Below, in pieces: positions 22,243 through 34,200 of a DNA stretch of 64,000 nucleotides (the first letter of the stretch is position 1; the number at the start of each line of letters is the position of its first letter). The DNA is from Cheilinus undulatus. Taxonomy: Eukaryota > Chordata > Actinopteri > Labriformes > Labridae. The notes below the pieces were generated by a model. That model searched no databases. It saw nothing but the letters and a program-made list of their open reading frames with translations, and was not told the DNA's origin. The stretch lies in the NCBI RefSeq assembly GCF_018320785.1, contig NC_054876.1:24016212-24080211 (forward strand). The letters run 5' to 3'. Position numbers and translations under genes: made by a program.

Positions 22243-25200
22243 TTACAGAATCTGAGACAGAGAGATCAGTAGCCACATGGAGAGAGGAGAGGAGATTAGA
22301 GGGTGAGGCGACATGAAAACAGACATCAGCATTTCTTCTTTTATCCCTCCTTTGGTCCTCTCTCCCTCTCTCTCTTCCCTCCCTTTTTCCTTCTCTGTCC
22401 TCTTCTTTCTTCCTCCGGCACTGGATTTGGTTCTGGATTCGTTTTCTTTCTCTCCCTCTCTCTTTCCTCGCACAGCTTTGCTGCCATGGTTACCACATCA
22501 TCCCTACATGAAGTGCATCTGCAGATGACGGAGGGAGAGAAAAGAGAGTGATTTAGTTCAACAAAACACCTCATCAAGTGTTCAGGCATTTATTGACAAG
22601 CAAATTACCTGCTGCAGTGCTAGGGAAACAGCTTCTCAGTAAGCGTGATCACTCAGTAAGCAATTATATTACTCTGTTATGTTTGGAATAATTGGTCAAA
22701 ATACACTGTTCTGCTGATAGTCTTGTAGCCAGAATAAGTGATGATTACTTGCTGTGAAAAACAGCTTTTTTCCACATTGGATGGTCATTTTTGAGATTGT
22801 CTGACAACATGATTCATCCTGTTTGTAGAGGTTCACAGCTTGAACACTACTTTAATCAATAATTAATAGCAGCTTCCAGTGAGTGCATTGCTTATATCAA
22901 AAGAGATGAAGCATGTACACAGTTATCAGAATATATTTCTCATCAGTGCATCAAGAGAAAAGTAAAATTTCTATGCCCCTAATGACTGTTATATTTATGT
23001 ATATAAATTTAAAAAAAAAAGTTTTCATCAGTATAAACAACAAAAGTAGGCTTCCATATATGGAGATGTTGCAAAATACAGATTTCATTAACAACATGAC
23101 ATCATCTTTCAGTCTAAGGGTTAACTCATATTTTCTAAACCATGAGGTCCAAGCATGTTAGACCCCCAAGGTCCAATTTGTTTATCCAGTGCAAGTGCAC
23201 CATCTTCTGCTCAAGCACTGTGCACTTCCTTTGCCATGGCATGGATGGAGTGGCTTCAACATGATACAGTTGCTCATGCAAGCACAAAAGCACAGGTTTA
23301 AGTACAGTAAACTCAATCCCTATGTCACTGGCACCAGTATTACGCGTCAGTTAAACTAAATATTAATATTTTTATCAGTTCAGGCCCACAATCCCAGTCA
23401 AACGCCCCATCTAAACCACCACTAGTAGATACTGTTCATAATGATTCCTGCCTTGCTGCAACAATGCTCTAATCTGGTATGAACAACTGCTAACTGCTAT
23501 AGCATCAATATCATCTGGTATGAATGGCACGGTTTTGCATTATTTTGATCAAGAAAATGGGAATAAAGTTGTCGGGTTAAACTCACATAAAACCAACGCA
23601 CTGAGTGATGATACTCAGCTCAGGAACGTGGACGTTAACTTGCTAAAAGGATCCTGTTGCTAGCACTGCTAACATTAGCCACATTCTGCAAACCAACTTC
23701 AGTGTTGTTTTACAACTGCAGTGGGAAGTTTGTTTACAGATTTTTTTTTTTGTTTGAGATAAGAGTAGTCAGCTAAACCCAAATATATTTTGTGTTTAAT
23801 CAGAGGAGAAATAATAGCAACACCTTAGAACAGCACTAGATACAGTTGTGGTCAGTGTGTTCTCCGTTGTTTTAATTTCAAGGCAGGGCTTCTTTTAACC
23901 ACAAGTATGCATGCATCAAGGTGCGCTGGTAGTCGAGTGGTTAGGGCGCGCACCATGTACACGGGCGGCCCGGGTTCAAGTCTGGCCTGTGGCACCATTT
24001 CCTGCATGTCTTTCCCCGCTTTCTTCCCTGTTTTCGAGTCTATCCACCGTCCACCTCTATCTTAAAAAAGGCCCAAAATTAAATCTTAAAAAAAAAAAAA
24101 AAACAAGAAGTATGCATGTGTTGTATCAGGACATATATGTACATGAGGCATGCCTGTGCCCAGTCACACTTGCTTCATCGTAGGGTGAGTGGGTTGAGTG
24201 TCTGAAGTAATGTTTGCAAAGAATTCAACGACATTCCCCCGTGGTCTTCCTTAAAAACAGCGTTAACAAGAGATGAAAGGGAAGCTGGAGAATGGCTTTT
24301 CTAAAGACATTATGATTCCACAGCTAACATGGACATCATCCATAGAGGTAATGCTTTCATTCACTTATTTTATTTCACATATATATCTTATTTCATTGTT
24401 AAATCTTATTCATTTGAGTATGTGTGATAATCGGTTTTACAGTATGTCTGCAAAGCTAAGTTTAATTGCTTGCTAAGTCTTACAGAACTATGAAATCCAA
24501 TAGACAATAGTATCTTCCTTATCCAACTTAACAGCATATTCTCACAAAAATCTGAAACTGTAATTTTCTAAAGCATATAATAGTTGTACCATCTGTGTGT
24601 GTTTGTGTTACCTGTGTCCCTGGGATGGGTCCAAAGGGATTGGTGGGTCTCAGGACAGGCTGGTTGTACATGACAGGCTGAGGGGGCATCATAGGAACTC
24701 CCCCCATCTGATGACTCATCTGAGGAGGGAGCTGCAAAGACAGCAGGTGAGTAGCGGGGTGAATAGAAGATAAAGTGTGAAATAAGGAAAACACTGTGTA
24801 TGTGGAAAACAGTATAAATGACTAGGGTAGTCAAATGATCAACATGTTCAGTCACAGTTAATCTCTGAATTTTTTTAGTTGGTCCGATGAATTGCATTCT
24901 TCTTTCATCGCACTACTTTGCATTTAAAACTGCTTTTGTGTGATTTTGGGTTTTTCAACATTCTTAAACTAAGGGTAACTGACTTCCTTTTGAATATAGA
25001 CCTGTTTTCATAGGTACAGTACATCACTGTGTCTGCAGAGATTTGGAATGGCTTTACCAAGTGTGCAATTAATTGCAATTAAAAAAAATATCAATGCACT
25101 TATTATGGGCTTTGATTAATTGCAGTTTTTAACAACCACTCCTGACAGCCCTATAAATGACATATCTTTATATCTGACTGAAAGTAAAGATGCTGATCTT

Positions 25201-28200
25201 TACCATTCCATACACAGGCACTTGAGGTGTCGTCATAGGAAAAGCCACTGGTGCTGGAGCCTGCACAGAAAACAAAAGGGATACATAGATGATTTACTGG
25301 GCTAAAAGTTAAATAAGGGTGTCAAACTGTCAGATGGTTGCTCTCATGTAGCAGAACCCCTTTTCCTGAAAAACAAAAAGCTGTGCAACATCTAACCACT
25401 AAATTAAGGCCATAAAGTTCTGAAACTACCAAAACTAGAAAATTAAAAATCCCCCTCCCTCTGATAATTCAGGCATTACAAACAAGCTACGTGTATAGAT
25501 TTTTTTCAAGTCAAAATATTTGGATGTCAGGTGAGAACTGGATGAAAGAAGAGGTACTCACATAGCCAGTATAGATCATCCCGTTCTGTGGAACGATACA
25601 GAGGAAAAAGAGAATTACAACAATAATTTTGTAATTCTTCACATGAACTGAAAGATAGACCTGATCTTTGCCCATTCCTCATGCTGTGATCATTGTTATT
25701 CAAGTCGTGCCACCAGCTTTCTGAGCCATTTGCTGCATTAATTAGTGGTTTGAGTTGAAAGGTCAATCAGTTGAAAATTAAAAGATGAAAACAGATTGAA
25801 TGAAAGAGACGTGCAGATAATCAGAGTGGAGAAGAAAGGGCAGAGGGATATTTTGGATGTCCTTGAAAAGCTCTAAATGCAGCAGAAAGTTAAGTGCACT
25901 TGTTGAGCTTCATTACAGGAGGAGATGTCACATGATTAGGGAAGATGACCTTTCTGACTAAAGGATGAATGACACTAACACAGTACACAAAACATATATT
26001 TAAAATATCTGCTGAAATAATGAAGTAGATCTTCTTTGACAAGGCCACACACAGACTTAGTCCTGTATAGTATTTACAATCTAATACATATATAAATACT
26101 AATTTAAGTTTTTATTGTAAATGCCACAAACTTCAGGCTTCTTAAGAGTATTTTAGCAGATTATAGTAGTTAATCCTGTGCTGTTGTTAAATTGGATTCC
26201 TGTATTCTCTAAATAGTTATTTCCACAGTAAAAGGTAAAAAACGAAAGGCATATGAGAGTTCACTGCTGGACCAGAGCTGAATTTAGGGATTTAATGTAC
26301 TGTTTATGAAATGTCAAACAGTTTAGAGCTGATAAAAACTTTTGGTTATAAATGCCCAAATTTGGACAGTCAATTTAATCAGAGTGAGCCAGGGCAGATC
26401 AGAGAGGGATCTGGGGGTCTGCAAAAATGTTGAACATCCAACATTAAACCCCCTGAATTCTAGAGAATATTTATGTGACAATTTGTGGAGGAAGATGTTT
26501 AAGTCATGTAAGGTTGGCTAAAAAACGAAGATTGGATAAAAACATATCTTTCTTAAAGTTTAAGACCTTTTACAGGTAAAAATCAGACCCTTAAAGATGT
26601 TTTAAGGCCTAAAATTAGACACGTGCAGTTTAAGACTAATAAAAACTTCAAGGATCTGTTGGAACCCTGTCTACAGTCTCTTCAAGAATCACAGCATCAT
26701 CAGTAGAGTCCAGATCAGTGTCCTGGACATTGCCAGACCTGTAACCTACCCTTGCCATTTTGATGCTCATATTTGGACCCAACGTTTGATGATGAGCTGT
26801 GACATTGCAGTTGAGTCAAAATCTGGCTGAATTCATGTAGTCTTGCCTGGCCTTAACAGTCGAACATTTGACTGCTTTACTCCTTTCTTTTTTTGGCCCT
26901 TAGATATAGAGCTCTTCTTAACAGTCCTTTGTGGGTTGAGGGAAAAAAACCCATGTGGTAAATTATGACTTTTTAATTATTTGATGTTCAAAATGCAAAA
27001 CAATAGTGTGTAATCACATTGCTACAGGTGTTTCCTAATCTACTGCTGTTCAAACACTGGGCTTGTTTTCACCCAAACAGGGGCGAGATCACTGGAGAGT
27101 GGGATGTGATGTTGAACTGTTTCTATCAGTAATTGCACAAGCAGGGTATGTGTGCTTTTGCTGATTCCTAAACTGCAAAATATGAATTTGTTAATGACAG
27201 AGAGAGCATTTTAAATGTAAGGCACATACATTAACATGAATAAATCAGATTAAGGTAGTTGGCAGTCAGTTACTATAGCTTGTTGGACCTTTACTGAGAT
27301 ACTTGCTGCTTATTTTATCACAGTTATAATAGGGAAAACCTGCAACAACAATGCAGATGGCACAAGAAGCATCAGGCATATTATAGGAAGCACAAAGCTG
27401 AGACTGTGAAACTATTTCAATATTCTCAATTTGATACAGATAAGGGGAAAAGCCTTTTATGTTAGGATATTAAATAAGCATTAATCGGAATGTAGTATTT
27501 TCTGATTAAGATGTGGGATATGCACATATTACCCAAATTTCAAAGGCCTTCTTTTGACACAAATACAGCTCAAGTGAAATATGCGTCTCAATTAGGATTT
27601 TTGCAGCACTGGCCTGTTTATGGTAAGCTTTGGCTTAACAGAGGAATATTAAAGTATTAGTCAACAGCTTAGTCGGATTATTGTCTTTTTTTCAGATAAG
27701 AGCAAAAATGAGATTATTTTATGCATGTAAACATAGTCACTGTCTCAAGCAGAAGTGAAAGCACCTGTGTTAGTGGACTTTGGTGTGTGTATACATTGGT
27801 GTGTAATGTGTGACCTTACATGGCCCACTGAAAAGAATCTGGCTAAAACATGATGATGACGGTGTAGCTCTGGAGTTACCATCTGTGGGACGGGCATGGG
27901 TGCAGGTGCCATGGGATGGGTGGTGTGAGTCCAGTTGGTGCTGGTGCACATAGTCTTTGACTGCCAGCCACTTCCTCCTGTGGGCTTCTTTTCTACAAGC
28001 TGACTCCACTGGAGCTCTGGCCTGATCCAAACATATTATATATACACATCATTTACATGTGCACTGATCAGATTATGCAAAAATGGATAAAATAAAAAAT
28101 GAATCATAGGCGTGTGTGAACAGTGATCAAACTGGGTAGACAGCTGAGTCATTTGCTTCAGGCTAAGTGTAAGATACAAAAAAAACACACTCACTTTTTG

Positions 28201-31200
28201 GCTGGCGTTCCTCCAAATTGAAGGTCTAAGAGAAAAAAAAATGAGATACATTAGCTAGAAGAGAGGAATACTATAGAGAGAAACAACAGAAAAGACAGCA
28301 ACATGAAAGAATGAATATTTGGAAAGAAAAACTGAGCACTCACTGCCAACCAGGTTGGCTAATGAAGAGTCCAAATCATTGGGCAGCATTTTCCCAGAGT
28401 GCAAATGGGCTCCAGGGCTGTGAATTTGAGTAGGTGGGGCTGGCTTTAGCAGGTCACCTGACATCCAAAGGTTACCATGGTAACATAAAATGAGAAAAGA
28501 GGGGAAATGAGTCAAGAGCATGAAGCATCGGGCATCACTGTCACAGCATATCCAGCTCTCTCTAGTGTGTGTTTATGTGTGAGTGGGCTTTATTTGCACG
28601 CTTCATTGATGTTTGCATAATTATGTGTTTGTGCGTGTGTTTATAGGATTGTGTGTGTTTGTTTATGTGCAGGCCTACCTCCCCAGGCATTGTTATTGTT
28701 GGGCACAGTGTGTGTGGTCTGGATGGGGGTGAAGTTAGGCTGCAGGGTGAACAGCTCACTGGTCAGGTTTGGCACACTGCAGGAAAGAAAATGAGAAATT
28801 CTGATACTTTATTTTATGTACGCAGAAAAGATTGCACATCAAATTTATGACGGCCATACAAAAGACCTCTTGTTTGAGAACTGGAGGGGCGGCATGCAAT
28901 CAAACAACTAACACCAGGCTCGTAGTTTGCAGACAAAACTCTACACAGTAAATAAACTTGAAATGCAGTGGGGGAAAGGCTTTCTGCACCACTTCGGTGC
29001 TACTATGAGCATTTTTCTTGTAAGTGCAAAATTCAAGACTCACTGGTTGTTGACGGGTACAATTGGTGAGTTAGAGAAGAGATCTGTCGCCCCTCCACTG
29101 CTGTTGGCACTTCCCACTGATTGGGTGCTGGGTGACGCATTGGGTGTTTGAATGTCAATCACCTTGTGACCGTCTTCCTGCAATGAAAACATCCAGGATA
29201 TTTACATGGTTTGTACACAGCCTTGCAGCTGTCAATAGAGCTTACATCTATATAAAAAAAGCAGAAAACATGATTTATCTCTCCTTTAAGCCATGTAACT
29301 GTCATAAATGCTACTATTCTCTGAGTTTTTTTAAAAAGCATCCGATTGTCCTGGCTGCTGATTTATAAGAAAAAAAAATCCACAGCAGAGACTCTTCAGA
29401 CTTCATTTTCATTCTCTGTGCAGCTCTGTAAGCTACAGACCATCAGCCAGACACAGACAGTGTATTTCACTGTATTGCAGGATTAATGCAAGGGCCATTC
29501 AACTTAAACAACAGAGTGAATGACAAAAGAACTTGACTCACAGCTTTTGTTCACAGCTCAGTAGCTCAAGTGATTTCACTGTGCTTTTCTCACAAAAAGC
29601 AAAACCTGTTATTTTGTGAAAAGGTATGTGCAACAATAGTTGGTTTCATTTAGTGGAGTATTGTTGTAGGATAAGATACTGTAGCTTAACTGTTGCTGTG
29701 TGAATACTTCGGGTTTAAAATTTTTCTGCATTCTTGCCTTGTGTTGCTGCAGTCTGTTGTCATCTGTCTTGTCGTCCATACGGCTGAGAGAGATCCCAGT
29801 GCTGGAGAGAGAGGATACCGTACTGGACAAGGTGCTGGATCTAAAGGTGAGAAACAGAGACATATTTACACATTACACATTTTCTTGAGTTTGCAAGAAT
29901 TTTGTTTGTTTTGTTTTGGCTCTTCATACCAAGATTGTTTAGTACTTTATAGTTCCTTTTAATTTCATTTAAATGAGACTTTGAATTAAATCTAATTCCA
30001 TGTTGTCTGCCCTTTTGGCTACAATGTTCACCCGATTTACATTTCACATTTTTGTATTTATTTATACAGTGTATTTGATAGGGACAATGTAAATTACATA
30101 CATACAAGCTATAAGTAACTGACATTTCATATATAGAGATTGTAGCTATATAAGTTTACATCTCCTGCCCCTAGTTGGGCTTTCAGTAAAAGAAAGAAAG
30201 GACAATATCAAGTTTACATGAAATAACATACTAGTAACATTTTCTTTGAATTTGTCAAAAGACTATAGGGTAGAAATCTACATCAGACTTACATAAAATT
30301 ACAGCAAACTTGGAGTGGTTAAATATGCTCACATTTCTGATTTTGTTTTAGCCACCTTTAACACTTTTGTTGGAAGTCTTTATATCTCTATCTCTTGAGA
30401 GCCTTTTGTAGAAAAGCTGACTACTCCAGGGAGATTTTATTATGGACAAGTCTGCAATCACCACTGACTGTGCTCCTGGTGTTCCTACCACTAGTTTGTC
30501 TTGTGAAAAGTTTAGTAAGAATTTTAAAAACAGTTTTATGCATGACAATTTTATTAAATTATCAAAACCGGGAATTATACTGCTTTGGTATGTGACCGTG
30601 GTGCCATCTCCAAGGTTTTTATCAGTTATTTTTAATGCTTGGTTTTACAAAGATACAACAAGCTTAATCAAAGTCTGCTGTTTGTGATCTTTTTTAAAGT
30701 GTTTGTCAAATTTAAGTTGGTCTTAAATTCATTAACTTTCTCCCTGATACTCTGTGTTTGGCTGATTGTATTTTTTTTTATGGAAAAGCAAATGGAGACT
30801 GTTCTCTTGATGTTCTTAGTGAGCTTATTTTTATGAGGCAACTTTGATGATAATCCTTCAATTTGGTGTCATTTGGTGTCTTTGCTGAAATGTATAGGAA
30901 TGTATCATCAACATAGAGATGATGACCAGCTTCTGTACAAATGCACACACATTTGCACCATGAGTGAAGTTATCCACTGAGTATGATTTGTGCCTGTGAC
31001 TTTAGGTGCTCCTACAGGACTTACAGTCCATATTCTTCTTCAGTTTGCATTGCCTTGACTCCCTGCTTTGTTCTTACCTTGGCACAGATTTTCAAAAGTT
31101 ACTGCAGCTTTGTCGTATCATAAAATATTTAACACTTTCAAAAGTGTAGTGTAATTATATGTTGTGCAGACCAATCTAGGCACTTTTAAAGTGTTATATT

Positions 31201-34200
31201 GAACCATATATGAGTCAAACTCTCAATTTTGCTGTGCATTTTACTTTACTAGAGGTGCAACTTCACCTAAACAAACTGGTTGGAGATCTATTCTCTTGTT
31301 GTTCTTGCCAATGAGGGAAGATCAAATTTTCTGTACAACTCCTCAGTAGCTACCCATTACCCGCTACTCAAAGCAAACTTTACATTCAGTACTTTTATAG
31401 ATTTATAGATCAGTACTTTAACTAGAGTACAATAGTTGTGTACTTTTTCCACCTCTAGTTATAGCACTAATAGTAGTTTTAGTAGTGCTAGTAGTAGCAG
31501 AAGGAATTTATAAATGGACTTAACCTTGAACAACCCTTTCTTAGTTGTCTGACATCTCAAAGAGCTTTTACAATGCAGTTCAGACTTACTCATTCAAACC
31601 TATTCACACACTGATTATTAAGTCTGATATGGAAAGTGTCCGTTACTATTAATTAAGCCAAGTTATACACATTCTTATGACATTGCTGTGGATTAAATTG
31701 GATTTAAGTGATGACCAACTCTACCACTGATCCTCTGCCACCCCTGTGTTAGTAATACTTGTAATAGCAGTAGTGGTAGCAGAAGAAGTATTCACTGTAG
31801 TATTAGAATATAGTAGGAATAGCAGCAGTAGTTGTATTAACAGGCTGGTGTGTCATATCAGATTAGCACTTGATGCTGTGATCTTACCTGCTGGCAGCAG
31901 AGAGGTCCTTAAGCTTCCTGCCCTCTAGAGAGGCTAAATGCTGCTCCAGAGCCTCCAAGAGGGAGCTGGGTGCCTGCGGGAGGGGGTCAGCAGGGAATGA
32001 GGGGTCGATGGAGAAACATTAGAACCATAGCCAAGAGGATGAACAGGGACACACCTCTCTCTCTCTCTTCATTCACCTCATCATCTCCTCATTTATCACA
32101 CTCACTCAACCTTCACACAACCAAAGCAGCAGCAGATTTGAGACATCATCCTCAGATTCATTTGCTACTGTACTACAGCTCTTGGTTCTTTTTTTTAGCA
32201 TTTGGTGTCATCAGGTTTGGTTGACCAGCATGCACACATCATCAGCCTCAGATCATGCAAGCGAGTCCACAAAGGGACTAACAGGTAAGGACATAGCGGA
32301 GCATTATCACTGCAGGGCTCCAGAGTAGAAACACAACAAACACATCTCTGACCCATCTAACAAACCCATGCACAGGCCAGCAGTGCTTTAACGCTCTTAT
32401 AAACACACACACTTAACACACGCAAACACTTAAAGAAAATCACAGTCTAAAGTTCAAGAGTTAACTTGCGGATTCCTTGATTTTTAAAGTCAAATTTGAT
32501 CTACATATTTTTTTTCTGCTAAAGAAATTAGGAAGAGACTGAACAAAGGAGTAAAAGTTTCATCCCAACTGGAAGCCAAGAAGTTAACTCAGTAAAATGT
32601 AAAGATCTGGTGAATAACCAGGTATGCACATTGAGCAGCTAGCCAGCACTCTTTACTGGAAAACAAAAAGGATGAATGGGTTCATTTGGGCAACATGTGA
32701 TACCCCGGTTTTCATCCAGAGCTTTATATTTCCACACCAAAAAGAAATAAAAGCAAACACAACAAGCAAAGAAAAGATTTCTCGTATACTTATTTTAAGG
32801 GGGAAAGAGAGTACAATGCGAATTCTGGATATCCTTCTTCAGAGAAATCTAGAATATGCTAAAAGTTTAAAAGTAAAACAGACACATATCTAGAGCTCAG
32901 TAAAGGCATGGGTCACTATGTAGTTGAATAAGGGCATATAAGGTCTTCATAAGCACTACAAATGTAAGTTTTTGTTGAAAAGGATTTAATTTGTCACTTT
33001 GTTAATATCCAATGTATTGTTCGCTGAAAAGAAGACGTTTGGTTTGGGGCCTTTAGTGTGATGTGCAGTACTTATGATGGCATTATGTGCTCCTATCCAA
33101 GTCATATTTGCAGAAACCTACTTGATAAAAACCATTCGCTGCTCTCCCCACAGCTAGTGCAAAGGGACATAATCTTTTCAAGAAATTGATTTGAACACTG
33201 CTTATGTGGGCAAAAACCTATTTTCAGAGATTTATTGGATTTCATTGGACTAAGGCTAAATATTTTTGTTGAAAAATGGACAAAAACTGCTAAGGAAAAG
33301 AGCAGACAGCTACAAAGCCCTGGTCAATGACATTTTAAATAAAAATATTCAAAAAGGGTCTCACAACGATCTTTTTAAAACTTGTTAAAGCTACTTTGAA
33401 ACTTTTAACATGTTAAAATCTGTTCTTTAAAGCAACAATATGCAGGAATTCAGTTTGGTGTGCTTTAGAACCAAATAAAGGTCTCTTAAGTGGATCTGCA
33501 TTGTCATAACACACAAGAAGGGAGAGTAGTATTATTGGATTGTGTAAAAATATGAGTCTGCTGGCATCTACAGTTCTTGGTTAGCAAACTAATTGCATGT
33601 GGTTGGTATATGTGGATGTGTTGCCACAATGTTTAAAGTACAGGCTGTGGCTAAATGGCTGCATTGGGTAAGGTATTTTATGACAAGCTGCACAGTGAGA
33701 TAGCCTTGCATGGTTCCAAACTTATAAAGCTAACCTGATGACCAAAAAGGAAAGAGGCTTAAGATTAATTAATTTATTTCTATGAATACCTGAGACATGA
33801 CTTGGGTTAAATGACTTTCTGCACTTGAAAGCTGCTTAACATTAGATGAAAATGACTCTGATAACAATACAGCCTAATGTTACACTGTAATCTATTATAA
33901 ATAATACTGCAGGGATGGAAACACTGCCATGTAGCTGTTGCTTTCCTACTAAGAAGGGTCTGGTTGCAGACCATACATTTCTGACAGCCACTCTCACAGA
34001 CCGTTCATCTGAGACACCGTGTATCTAGAAAAGGATGTGTCGTAATTTGCCGGAACAACTTTTCCCAAAATTCAACTTTATTAATAATTGGCATTTCCAT
34101 TCTTGAAATAAACACATGGTAAAACATTATGGACTAAGAAGCATTTCCGAAAGAGATCAGAGGTGTAATCTGGGATCTAATTATGTAAAGACCTATTTTA

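Noticed and set aside
23914-24000. Possible functional tRNA gene
   Set aside because: A and B boxes are present, but the sequence runs on into a SINE body with an A tail and target duplication, and no cloverleaf acceptor stem closes.
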